From NCBI GenBank assembly GCA_902519695.1, contig CABYKN010000001.1, forward strand, positions 23,129-87,128: a DNA stretch of 64,000 nucleotides, given 5' to 3'. Source of the DNA: an uncultured Pelagibacteraceae bacterium (GTDB taxonomy: Bacteria > Pseudomonadota > Alphaproteobacteria > Pelagibacterales > Pelagibacteraceae). The notes below the pieces were generated by a model. The model ran no database searches and was not told the DNA's origin. It saw nothing but the letters and a program-made list of their open reading frames with translations. A program made the position numbers and the translations under genes. Positions 29,844 to 38,973 of this stretch are shown piece after piece. How positions within the stretch are numbered: the stretch's first letter is position 1; every line of letters starts with the position of its first letter.

Positions 29844-30887
29844 CTATTTTTCTATAGTTGTTAAATGTCCCATTTTCCTTTTAGCTTTAACTTCTTTTTT
29901 TAAATAATCATAAAAAAATTCATTTTCTTTAAATTTTTTATTTTTATATTCTAATATATCTTCACCAATCAAATTAAGCATTTTTGCATTATAAATTTTT
30001 TTTGTTTCTAATTTTTCAAGTCCACATACAGCTCTTATATGATTTTCAAATTGGCTAATGTTGTGTGAATTTATAGTTAGGTGTCCAGAATTATGTACTC
30101 TTGGTGCAACTTCATTAGCATATAAATTATTATTTTTATCTATAAAGAATTCAACGCACATAGTACCAATATAATCAAGCTCTTCAGCCACTGTTTTTGC
30201 CCAGTCCAATGCTTTATTTTTAATTTCATCACTTATATCAGCGGGAATTTTGGAGTGTTTTAAAATCTGGTCTTCATGATAATTTTCAATTGGATCATAA
30301 ATTTCATATTTTTGATGACCAAATCTTGTAACCACTACTGAAATTTCTTTTTTTAAATTTACTATCTTTTCTAAGATGTAGCCTTTTGAAAAATCAAAAT
30401 CTTCATTTAAATCATTTGCATTAATTATTTTATATTGGCCCTTTCCATCATAACCAAGTGTACAAGTTTTCAATAAACCAGGCATTAATCTATCGTTTAT
30501 CTTTATATCATCTAAATCTTTTATGCTTACAAACTGTGTTGTAGTTATATTATTTTTATTTAAAAACTCTTTTTCAGTCATTCTATTTTGAATTAATTTA
30601 TTTATTTCGGGGCTTGGTAATACAGATTTGGTTTCATTAATTTTTTTTAATATATCATATGGGATATTTTCAAACTCATAAGTAACAAGATCCACTTTTT
30701 CTAAAAAGTTATTGATAATATTTATGTCTTGGTAGTCTCCATAAATAAATTCATCTGCAAAATTGATTGCGGGTGCATCTTTATCATCTGATAAAATAAC
30801 CGTTTTAATATTAAGTTTTTTTGCTGCAGATGCTAATAGACTTCCTAATTGTCCTCCACCTATTATTCCTAGATCAGGTTTAGACAT
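29844..30887 (-). CDS. purK: 5-(carboxyamino)imidazole ribonucleotide synthase
   Basis: GIIGGGQLGSLLA, ATP-grasp domain, EVAPRVHNSGHLTI. Confidence 0.93.
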   Translation of the reverse strand: MSKPDLGIIGGGQLGSLLASAAKKLNIKTVILSDDKDAPAINFADEFIYGDYQDINIINNFLEKVDLVTYEFENIPYDILKKINETKSVLPSPEINKLIQNRMTEKEFLNKNNITTTQFVSIKDLDDIKINDRLMPGLLKTCTLGYDGKGQYKIINANDLNEDFDFSKGYILEKIVNLKKEISVVVTRFGHQKYEIYDPIENYHEDQILKHSKIPADISDEIKNKALDWAKTVAEELDYIGTMCVEFFIDKNNNLYANEVAPRVHNSGHLTINSHNISQFENHIRAVCGLEKLETKKIYNAKMLNLIGEDILEYKNKKFKENEFFYDYLKKEVKAKRKMGHLTTIEK

Positions 30888-30890
30888 TAA

Positions 30891-31385
30891 TTACTTTGGT
30901 TTTTTTTTTACTTTTGATGTTTGTTTTTTTCGCCAATTTAAAAGTGTTTTTTTTACATTGTTATCATACGTAGCTATAATTGAAGCAGCATATAAACCAG
31001 CATTGATTGCACCATCTTCTCCAATAGCAACTGTACCAACAGGAATTCCTTTTGGCATTTGAGCAATTGATAGTAGGCTATCTAAACCTTTTAACTTTTT
31101 ACTTTCAATGGGAACACCTATGACTGGAATTCTAGTTATAGCAGCAATCATACCAGGTAAATGTGCTGATCCTCCGGCCCCAGCAATAATAATAGAAATA
31201 TTATTATTTTCTGCTTTCTTTGCATAGGTATAAAGTCTATCAGGCGTTCTGTGTGCAGAGACGATATTTGTCTCATAATTAACTTTTAAAATCTTAAGAA
31301 CTTTTTCACAATTTTTCATTGTTTTGTAATCAGACTGACTGCCCATTACAATTGATACTTTATGTGATTTTTTTTTGTATCTCAT
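30891..31385 (-). CDS. purE: 5-(carboxyamino)imidazole ribonucleotide mutase
   Basis: VSIVMGSQSDYKTM, VSAHRTPDR, AGAGGSAHLPGM. Confidence 0.95.
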   Translation of the reverse strand: MRYKKKSHKVSIVMGSQSDYKTMKNCEKVLKILKVNYETNIVSAHRTPDRLYTYAKKAENNNISIIIAGAGGSAHLPGMIAAITRIPVIGVPIESKKLKGLDSLLSIAQMPKGIPVGTVAIGEDGAINAGLYAASIIATYDNNVKKTLLNWRKKQTSKVKKKPK

Positions 31386-31489
31386 GAAACCAATATCAAT
31401 TTACAGATATTTCCCTTAAATTGCAATTTTTAGCTAATGACAGTTTAAATTAGTGACAATCATAATAATAATAATAGTGTATACCAAAT

Positions 31490-32458
31490 ATGAATTATCG
31501 AATTGATAATCTTCAATATTGTAAATGGTCTAGAGAAATCTTTGAAATAAATAATAAAGCTGGATTAAATGCAGTTCACGTAACGTTAGTTTATCATGAA
31601 GACTATGATGAATTACAACAAAGAATACAAGAGTGGAATAAACATTTCGAAGAAAATAAAGATCTTATATTTCTAGGAAATAACTACAACGATATTACAA
31701 AAGCAAAAGAAGAAAACAAAACTGCAATTTTTTTTGGATTTCAAAATTGTTCACCAATTGAAGATGACATAGGTCTTATAGAAAAAGTACACTCACAAGG
31801 TTGTCGATTTATGCAATTAACTTATAACAACCAATCATTATTAGCCACTGGATGTTATGAAAAAAACGATAGCGGAGTTACTAATTTTGGAAAAGAGGCT
31901 ATTAAAGAAATGAATAAAGTAGGTATCGTTGTTGACATGTCTCATTCAGCAGAGAAAAGTACACTTGATGCAATTGAAATTAGTCAAAAACCAATTGCGA
32001 TCACTCATGCAAATCCAACTTTTTGGTTTGAAGCAAAAAGAAATAAATCTACAGAATTATTAAAAGTTTTATCTGATAGTGGAGGAATGTTAGGATTGTC
32101 ATTGTATGCTCACCATTTAAAAGATGGAACGAATTGTAAAATAGAAAGTTTTTGTGAAATGGTTGCAAGAACAGTTGAAATTATGGGTATTAATAATGTT
32201 GGTATAGGATCAGACTTATGTTTGAACCAACCAGACAATGTAGTTGAGTGGATGAGAAATGGAACTTGGTCAAAATCAAAAAATTTTGGTGAAGGCAGTA
32301 AAGATAAACCTGGTTTTCCAAAACAACCAGATTGGTTTTTGGACGCAAGAGGATTTAATAACTTAAATACAGAGCTAAAAAATAGAGGTTTTCAGGAAGA
32401 AGAGATAAATAAGATACTTGGCAATAACTGGTTTAATTTTTATAAAGGAATTAATTAA
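31490..32458 (+). CDS. Membrane dipeptidase (renal dipeptidase, peptidase M19) family protein
   Basis: GCRFMQLTYNNQSLLATGC, VDMSHSAEKSTLDAIE, ITHANP, VGIGSDL. Confidence 0.85.
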   Translation: MNYRIDNLQYCKWSREIFEINNKAGLNAVHVTLVYHEDYDELQQRIQEWNKHFEENKDLIFLGNNYNDITKAKEENKTAIFFGFQNCSPIEDDIGLIEKVHSQGCRFMQLTYNNQSLLATGCYEKNDSGVTNFGKEAIKEMNKVGIVVDMSHSAEKSTLDAIEISQKPIAITHANPTFWFEAKRNKSTELLKVLSDSGGMLGLSLYAHHLKDGTNCKIESFCEMVARTVEIMGINNVGIGSDLCLNQPDNVVEWMRNGTWSKSKNFGEGSKDKPGFPKQPDWFLDARGFNNLNTELKNRGFQEEEINKILGNNWFNFYKGIN

Positions 32459-34110
32459 TGCAAGTTCCACTAAGAGATCCTAAAATTGTAATGAAACTTT
32501 CTAGGCTTGGATCGTTTCATCAATCTAAATTATCTTTTCTAAGATCATTTTTAAATGAGTTCAAAGATTGGAAATATAACAGAGATTTGTTTGACTTGAA
32601 TGATAGGGGATATGGAGTAGCTATTTATTCATTTTCAAAAGATAAAAAAACATATTCTTTAGTTTGTTTTGCTAATGAGCTTAAAGATGAGGAAAGATCT
32701 GATAGAGTAATAGCAACCAAATGGGATGCTGCATTTGCTTTGTATGATGGCATTCCTTCAAAAATTGATATTGATAGACTTTCACAAAATGTCCCTAAAC
32801 AAGAAGTAGGGAGACTTTCTTATAAAGAACTAACTCTCTCAAGAGCAAATAGATCAGTTAGAGCATTTAATTATGTGGTTGAGTGTTTATCAAAAGGTAT
32901 CCAGCCAAATACTAATGAGCTTTCAAAAGTTGGATATTTGTACAGAACAACTGCAGTATACGGCTCAGGAAAATTTGGATTAGCAGACAGGTTTAGAATT
33001 AAAAATAGAGATGAAATAAATGGTCCTTTTAGATTGGAAATGATGTTAGTTTACCTTGTAAGACAATTCACTTTTGATCAAGTCAATCATATAGCTAAAC
33101 ATAAAAATCCTAAAGACGCAGTAGAATTAGACTTGGATATTTGTAGAAATTTAGGAATTGGAAATTCAACTGGATTAGGAATGGCACCATTTATTGTTAA
33201 CCACCCTTCATTGTTAAATAATTGGATTCTAGCTAAAGAGACAGCTTTAAAAAAAATAAGAGAAATAGAAAAAGTATCAGATGAAGAGTTTAAAATTTTT
33301 TACAACTGTTTAACAAAATCTTTAAAAAATGTAACTTCATGGAATACTGACAGCGAATACCAAAAGAAAAAAATAAACAATTTAATTAATGATTTACAAA
33401 ATTTAATTAATTATTTGAAAGATAATATTGATAAATCAAATTTTTATATATTTGATAAATTATATAACTGGGCAGAGGAAAATTTATCTGAAGAAGGAAT
33501 TGAGTATTTGGTTTCTATAATGATGGAGCCATATAATGAAATAACTGATCCTTTAATTTCTCAAATGAGTTCAGACGAGGATATTAGTTTTAATATACCT
33601 ATAGATAGAACTATAAATGATCTAAGAGAAATAATTGAGAAAAATTATTCAGATATTTTAAAAATTGATTTTTCAAAAAATGAAAATAATAAAAAATTTT
33701 GGTTCATTTCAAAAAATAAAGAAGAGCCTAGAATTGGAGATCGGTTTGAAGATAATGGTTCAGAACTTGAGCAGCCTACAGCTATTGCTAGAGATATAAA
33801 AAAACTTTATGAAACTATTTTTACATTAAAAAACAGCTTAAAAATTGGTAAATTTCTAGTACGGAACAATGATTTAAGACATATTGTAAGAAGAGTGTTT
33901 ATAACAGAGAAATATCCATATTCTGAAATTCAAGATAACACCATCGGCTCAAAATTAGTTCCTATTGATATGTTAAGACTTAAACTATCTTTTTTTGGTG
34001 CAGTAAAGTTTGATCCAAGATCTGATAAATGGTTAAGGATTTGTATGTTTCAAGGAGCACCATTACCAAATGAACTTAATTCATTTAATCAATATTGGAT
34101 ATATAACTAA
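32458..34110 (+). CDS. Conserved protein of unknown function, 550 aa
   Basis: Translationally coupled (TAATG) to the dipeptidase gene; conspicuous segment RNLGIGNSTGLGMAPFIVNHPSLLNNW; no domain recognised. Confidence 0.75.
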   Translation: MQVPLRDPKIVMKLSRLGSFHQSKLSFLRSFLNEFKDWKYNRDLFDLNDRGYGVAIYSFSKDKKTYSLVCFANELKDEERSDRVIATKWDAAFALYDGIPSKIDIDRLSQNVPKQEVGRLSYKELTLSRANRSVRAFNYVVECLSKGIQPNTNELSKVGYLYRTTAVYGSGKFGLADRFRIKNRDEINGPFRLEMMLVYLVRQFTFDQVNHIAKHKNPKDAVELDLDICRNLGIGNSTGLGMAPFIVNHPSLLNNWILAKETALKKIREIEKVSDEEFKIFYNCLTKSLKNVTSWNTDSEYQKKKINNLINDLQNLINYLKDNIDKSNFYIFDKLYNWAEENLSEEGIEYLVSIMMEPYNEITDPLISQMSSDEDISFNIPIDRTINDLREIIEKNYSDILKIDFSKNENNKKFWFISKNKEEPRIGDRFEDNGSELEQPTAIARDIKKLYETIFTLKNSLKIGKFLVRNNDLRHIVRRVFITEKYPYSEIQDNTIGSKLVPIDMLRLKLSFFGAVKFDPRSDKWLRICMFQGAPLPNELNSFNQYWIYN

Positions 34111-34118
34111 AGTAATTA

Positions 34119-34727
34119 ATGAGAAGTTATAGTGAAATCGATACAATTGTTAAACGTTCAACTAAAGCAAAAGGTTTCTCTTGGGGTGTTGCCGAAGAAA
34201 TAGGAAAGAACATTAAACAACTTGAGTTATTTGGTTTACCAGGAATAAAACATATAAATCAATATTTTAAGATTTTTAATAATGAGAAGTTTGAAAATTG
34301 CCAATCTTTTAACAAAAGCAACAGACCTCAAAACTTTTACTGTCCGATTAAACTTGGATTAAGTTTTTTTGATCAATCTATCTCTATCCAAGATCTAAAT
34401 GATATAGAAATTGAAAAAATGGCTTACCCATTGATATTTTTGCCGTTTGTCAGCAGATCTTCAGAAATAACAGGAAAGAGAATTTTTTTAAAGATAGATC
34501 AAAAAGAATTTTTATTAAATTTCAATCAATCAATTTATTCAAATTACTTAAGTAGTGAGATTGTAGAAAAAGCTGATGTAATTAAAATTCAATTCTTAGA
34601 AAATAAGAATAATTTTTCTGAAGAAGATTGGAAAGAATTAACAAAATTATCAGAAAACACATTTGTGGAAGAAACAGATGAGTTAAAACAAAAAACTGCA
34701 GGAGCAGGATTAACAGATAATGACTGA
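34119..34727 (+). CDS. DUF3726-like protein of unknown function
   Basis: MRSYSEIDTIVKRSTKAKGFSWGVAEEIGKNIKQLELFGLPG; matches my recollection of DUF3726 starts. Confidence 0.55.
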   Translation: MRSYSEIDTIVKRSTKAKGFSWGVAEEIGKNIKQLELFGLPGIKHINQYFKIFNNEKFENCQSFNKSNRPQNFYCPIKLGLSFFDQSISIQDLNDIEIEKMAYPLIFLPFVSRSSEITGKRIFLKIDQKEFLLNFNQSIYSNYLSSEIVEKADVIKIQFLENKNNFSEEDWKELTKLSENTFVEETDELKQKTAGAGLTDND

Positions 34728-34887
34728 TAACTTTGAATATAAATTAGACAAATCAGATAATAATGAATTAAATAATATTTGTGATGAATGTAAAAAAAAA
34801 GATGAAACAGTAACCCAAAATTTAATACTAACAGGATATAAACTTTGTAACTCCTGCAGAACATCAAAAACTTTATTTCCGCTTTAA
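34720..34887 (+). CDS. Mini zinc-ribbon-like protein, 55 aa
   Basis: Below the ORF-track cutoff. MTDNFEYKLDKSDNNELNNICDECKKKDETVTQNLILTGYKLCNSCRTSKTLFPL with two CxxC knuckles; overlaps the stop of the previous gene and the stop of the convergent gene. Confidence 0.55.
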   Translation: MTDNFEYKLDKSDNNELNNICDECKKKDETVTQNLILTGYKLCNSCRTSKTLFPL

Positions 34888-35429
34888 ATATTTGTACTTA
34901 TAGGTAATGAATTAATTTTTGTCATTACAAATGAAATTGTCAAAAAAGAAATAATTAAAAAAGACAAAAATACAATTCCAAATGCTTTTAAATTTGATTT
35001 TAAATTTAAAATATGTCGTGTTGCAATGATTAATGAAGCAAAAATCCAAAATTGAGTAAGAAAAATAATTAAAAGAACCAGTTCTGGTGTAACTGCAAAA
35101 AATCTTATCAGGCCTGGAGCGTGAGCGTACCCAACAGCTATAAGAACTCTTTTAAATGGAATTTTTCTATCTTTATCAGGAAAAATTTTAACGCCAATTA
35201 CAAATATAAAAATTGCCCACACCAGCCATGTTAATAATGCTGTTAAACCAGATATACCAACTGATGTTTTTACAATCGTATTAGCTGCAATAGCACCCGC
35301 AACCCCATCTAAAATCATAATTAGAATTGCAAAATAAATTCCAGCTTCTCCATAATATCTTGGAGTTCTATAAAGATTTTTATCAAGCTTTAACGATTTA
35401 AAAACAATATCTAAAAACTGACCAAACAT
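34884..35429 (-). CDS. Yip1-family-like polytopic membrane protein
   Basis: 181 aa, about five TM segments; LYRTPRYYGEAGIYFAILIMILDG, VGYAHAPGLIRFF. Confidence 0.65.
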   Translation of the reverse strand: MFGQFLDIVFKSLKLDKNLYRTPRYYGEAGIYFAILIMILDGVAGAIAANTIVKTSVGISGLTALLTWLVWAIFIFVIGVKIFPDKDRKIPFKRVLIAVGYAHAPGLIRFFAVTPELVLLIIFLTQFWIFASLIIATRHILNLKSNLKAFGIVFLSFLIISFLTISFVMTKINSLPISTNI

Positions 35430-35536
35430 TAATTATCTTTATTTTTTTTTTGCGCCTTATACGAAACGATTAATGGGAATATTATTAGAGCAATAGCGAT
35501 TATAATGCAAACAACTATGAAAAAGGTTTTCGTCAT
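35429..35536 (-). CDS. 35-aa single-TM micro-protein
   Basis: MTKTFFIVVCIIIAIALIIFPLIVSYKAQKKNKDN; its stop overlaps the start codon of the downstream Yip1-like gene. Confidence 0.45.
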   Translation of the reverse strand: MTKTFFIVVCIIIAIALIIFPLIVSYKAQKKNKDN

Positions 35537-35537
35537 A

Positions 35538-35564
35538 TTTAGGGGGAATTAAATTCCCCCTAAA
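35538..35564. repeat. Perfect 13-bp inverted repeat (stem-loop)
   Basis: TTTAGGGGGAATT-A-AATTCCCCCTAAA between the stop of the DmdA-like gene and the micro-ORF. Confidence 0.8.
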
Positions 35565-35574
35565 AAAATTTTTA

Positions 35575-36930
35575 TCACTTACTGACTACTTCTCTTGTAT
35601 TTGCGTTGTAAGATTCTGTAAATGGAACATCAACTACAACTGCATCGACCGGTTCTCCAGGTTTATCAGAATATTTTTCTGGTAGGTGGACTTTAAATTT
35701 CGATCCAACCTTACCCTTTGGAAAACCATTTGCATTTAGCGTGCCATCAAATGGAACGTATCCCATGGCAATATTTTTCCCTTTTTCTGGGTGATACCAA
35801 GGAGAAGTTATAAATCCTACAGGCTCACTGCCGTTTTCTGAAATTAACCAAAAATCTGGTGCATATTCTTCAATAGGTTTTCCTCCTAATTCAAGTCCAA
35901 CTAATTGAAGTTTGTAAGGTTTATGACCTGCTTTTAAATCAGCTTTCATTTTCTCGAGAGCTTTTTTACCAATGTAATCTGCTTTTTTGTTCCATTCACC
36001 TTTACCAGATAAAGAAACTTGATATCCAAGATTACATTGAAATGGATTATGCTCATGATCCATATCTTGTCCCCATGAAAGAATTCCAGCTTGTATCCTT
36101 CTATGGTGTGCAGGAGCAATTACCATTAAGTTATGTTTTTTACCTGCTTCAAGAACAGCATTCCACATATCTTCGGCATATAAAGTTGCTTCTCTTAAAT
36201 ATATTTCAAATCCAGACTCGCCTGAAAAACCTGTTTGAGAAATTATACAACTTCTTCCACCAACTTTTGCAGAAGCCAATCCATAAAAAGGCATGTTATC
36301 AATATCAACTTCACTTCCACAAAGATCTTTCATCAAAGCTTTTGCTTTAGGACCTTGAATTTGTACAGGACAAGCATCTATTTCATTAATTTGAACATTA
36401 AACCTTTCATCTGCATTTACTCCTTGCAGATATAATCCTATATCACTATCTGATAAACTAAACCAAAATTCATCTTTAGAAATTCTTAAAAGAATAGGAT
36501 CATTTAATACTCCTCCATAAGAATTACACAAAATTACATATCTTCCTCTCATTGGAGAAATTTTTGTAGCATCTCTTGTAATTACATAATCAACAAATTT
36601 TTCTGCATCTGGTCCTTTAACTTGTATTTGTCTTTCAACTGCAACATTCCACATTGTCACATGGTTTTTAATTGCTTCGTACTCAACCATTGCACCACCA
36701 TCTTCAGGTTTAACATAACCTCTTGGATGATAAATTCTGTTATAAACAGTTGCTCTCCAACATCCTGCTTTCATAGATAAATGCCAGTATGGAGATTTCC
36801 TTACTCTTGTTGATATTAGCATCTCAACTTTAGTAGGTCCGCTTTGCCTTAAATTGTATGGTACTTTTCTATCAGACTGATCTACTGATGTTGTATGTCT
36901 TAGTTTACTATAGTCAAATTCATTAGACAT
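35575..36930 (-). CDS. GcvT/DmdA-like folate-dependent methyltransferase
   Basis: 451 aa; GcvT fold signatures IQGPKAKALM, ISQTGFSGESGFEIYL; GGVLNDPILLRI and FWFSLSDSDIGLY resemble DmdA more than canonical glycine-cleavage T protein, but N-terminal 50 aa and other details differ. Confidence 0.8.
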   Translation of the reverse strand: MSNEFDYSKLRHTTSVDQSDRKVPYNLRQSGPTKVEMLISTRVRKSPYWHLSMKAGCWRATVYNRIYHPRGYVKPEDGGAMVEYEAIKNHVTMWNVAVERQIQVKGPDAEKFVDYVITRDATKISPMRGRYVILCNSYGGVLNDPILLRISKDEFWFSLSDSDIGLYLQGVNADERFNVQINEIDACPVQIQGPKAKALMKDLCGSEVDIDNMPFYGLASAKVGGRSCIISQTGFSGESGFEIYLREATLYAEDMWNAVLEAGKKHNLMVIAPAHHRRIQAGILSWGQDMDHEHNPFQCNLGYQVSLSGKGEWNKKADYIGKKALEKMKADLKAGHKPYKLQLVGLELGGKPIEEYAPDFWLISENGSEPVGFITSPWYHPEKGKNIAMGYVPFDGTLNANGFPKGKVGSKFKVHLPEKYSDKPGEPVDAVVVDVPFTESYNANTREVVSK

Positions 36931-37651
36931 AGTTATTCTCCTTCAACCACTTGTTAGTTTCCTTCAAGCCGCCGAATGTATAAATGTGGAAATAATCAGT
37001 ATGCGATTTAACTTTCCCAATTAAATCATTAGGGTCTTTAGGTTTCAATAAATCTAACGCCTTACTAAAATTAGATTTAAGAAAGTTAATGGAATTTTTT
37101 GCCCCTACAATATTAGCAAATTTAATTAAGCTAGATATTTTCATTGGCCCAGTTATTCCAACATGAACTGGTATTGTTTGTTTTGAGATAAAATCTATAA
37201 TAGGCTGAGTATCCATTAGCCATTGTGTAACTATATAATCAGCATAAGGCTTTTTATCTATCATAGCTTTTTCTAAATCAGAGTCGGATATATCAGGACT
37301 CCCCTCGGGATGTCCAGCAATTCCAATCTTGATGCCATCAAAAAACCCTGTCTCTAACATTTGATATGAGCTATCAAATTTTCCGATCGGGTTACGACTT
37401 CCACCTATCACCAAGACCTGCTTAACACCCAAATCTTTACATCTAGAAACATAATCTTTTAGCTGATTTTCATCATTTATTGACCTTGCTGGGAAGTGAG
37501 GAACTGGATTAAATCCCTCTTTAACTAACTCTCCAGATTGTTGAGCAGTCTCTTTATAATCACCTCCAGGTAGCATTGTAACATAAACATCTTTTACCTT
37601 AGGCAACGTACTTAAATCAGTTTTAGGACCTATTTCTAAAGAAAAATTCAT
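36923..37651 (-). CDS. MetF-like (methylenetetrahydrofolate reductase superfamily) protein
   Basis: 242 aa; FSLEIGPKTD near the N-terminus, NPVPHFPARS, VLVIGGSRNP, AGHPEGSPDI; overlaps the DmdA-like gene by 8 nt. Confidence 0.78.
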   Translation of the reverse strand: MNFSLEIGPKTDLSTLPKVKDVYVTMLPGGDYKETAQQSGELVKEGFNPVPHFPARSINDENQLKDYVSRCKDLGVKQVLVIGGSRNPIGKFDSSYQMLETGFFDGIKIGIAGHPEGSPDISDSDLEKAMIDKKPYADYIVTQWLMDTQPIIDFISKQTIPVHVGITGPMKISSLIKFANIVGAKNSINFLKSNFSKALDLLKPKDPNDLIGKVKSHTDYFHIYTFGGLKETNKWLKENNYV

Positions 37652-37755
37652 AACTAAATTCTTAATTATTTTATATTCCGTGTCTATAAAAATATTAAAC
37701 AGCTGAACACATTGTAACCCATTGTCATGATCCGAAAATTTAATTAAATTTAGTC

Positions 37756-38973
37756 ATGGAAAATAAATTATCTCAAATTACAGATTTATTCTCCAAAACA
37801 AGACAGCAAACGCTATCTCTGTGCGAGAACTTAGAGGCTGAGGATATGGTCATACAGCCCAGCAAAAATGTTAGCCCACTTAAGTGGCATCTTGGTCACA
37901 CCACATGGTTCTTCGAAAAATTCATCTTGTCAGAATTAGATGATAGTTACAAACCTTTTAACAAAGATTACAATTACATATTTAATTCATATTATAATTC
38001 TGTGGGTGAGTACAATCCTCGAAATAAGAGAGGTTCACTAAATAGACCCATCTTAAAAGATGTTGTAAAATATAGACACTATGTAACTGAAAATATTATT
38101 GATTTTTTAAAAAGGACAAAAAATAACAGGACATCATTTTTAGTTGAACTAGGTTCAAATCACGAACAACAGCATCAAGAATTAATGTTAATGGATATTA
38201 AAAATATTTTTTACAACAATCCATTGATGCCGACTTATAATTCTAACGATGATAAACCAACTGCTAAAGAAGAAAATGAATTGACATTAGAAACTAGTAA
38301 AAAATTTAAATATGGAAATAACGAGGATATTTTTTGTTACGATAACGAATTACCAGTATCAGAAATACAATTAGATCCTTTTAAAATATATTCATTTGTT
38401 ACTAATGGAGAGTGGAAAGAATTTATTAATGATGGAGGATATAAAAACCATGAGTATTGGTTATCTGATGGATGGGATTTTGTAAATAATAACAAATTAC
38501 AAAAACCAATGTATTGGATAGATAATAATAATTATTTTACATTAAAAGGTGTAAAAAAAATTGATAATGAAAAGCCAGTTTCTCATATAAGTTTCTATGA
38601 AGCAGATGCATTTGCAAGATATAAAAACAAAAGATTACCAACTGAATTTGAACTAGAGTATTTTTTAAAACAATCTGAGAAAAAAGGTAATTTTTTAGAA
38701 AATAAAATTTTCCATGAAGTGGAAGAAAAAGCAGACGATGTTTATGGAAATTTATGGGCTTGGACAAGTAGTAATTACACACCTTACAAAAAATATAAAC
38801 CTTATGAAGGAAATCTAGGAGAATATAATAATAAGTTCATGTGTAATCAGTTTGTCTTAAAAGGTGGCTCACATTCTACGTCTATTAATCATGTCAGAGC
38901 ATCTTATAGAAATTTCTTTTACCCAAGTGATACTTGGCAGTTTTGTGGTGTCAGACTAGCTGATGACATCTAG
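37756..38973 (+). CDS. egtB: EgtB-like sulfoxide synthase (DinB_2 + FGE-sulfatase domains)
   Basis: PLKWHLGHTTWFFEKFIL, HEQQHQELMLMD (HX3HXE iron site), C-terminal FGE region LKGGSHSTSINHVRASYRNFFYPSDTWQFCGVRLADD. Confidence 0.85.
   Translation: MENKLSQITDLFSKTRQQTLSLCENLEAEDMVIQPSKNVSPLKWHLGHTTWFFEKFILSELDDSYKPFNKDYNYIFNSYYNSVGEYNPRNKRGSLNRPILKDVVKYRHYVTENIIDFLKRTKNNRTSFLVELGSNHEQQHQELMLMDIKNIFYNNPLMPTYNSNDDKPTAKEENELTLETSKKFKYGNNEDIFCYDNELPVSEIQLDPFKIYSFVTNGEWKEFINDGGYKNHEYWLSDGWDFVNNNKLQKPMYWIDNNNYFTLKGVKKIDNEKPVSHISFYEADAFARYKNKRLPTEFELEYFLKQSEKKGNFLENKIFHEVEEKADDVYGNLWAWTSSNYTPYKKYKPYEGNLGEYNNKFMCNQFVLKGGSHSTSINHVRASYRNFFYPSDTWQFCGVRLADDI

Noticed and set aside
36042-36435. Overlapping 102- and 66-aa plus ORFs in the DmdA-like gene
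   Set aside because: Antisense shadow ORFs in mutually different frames with low-complexity composition.
37652-37755. Possible SAM-related riboswitch upstream of egtB
   Set aside because: Short divergent spacer without recognisable conserved riboswitch core by eye; a covariance-model search would be needed.
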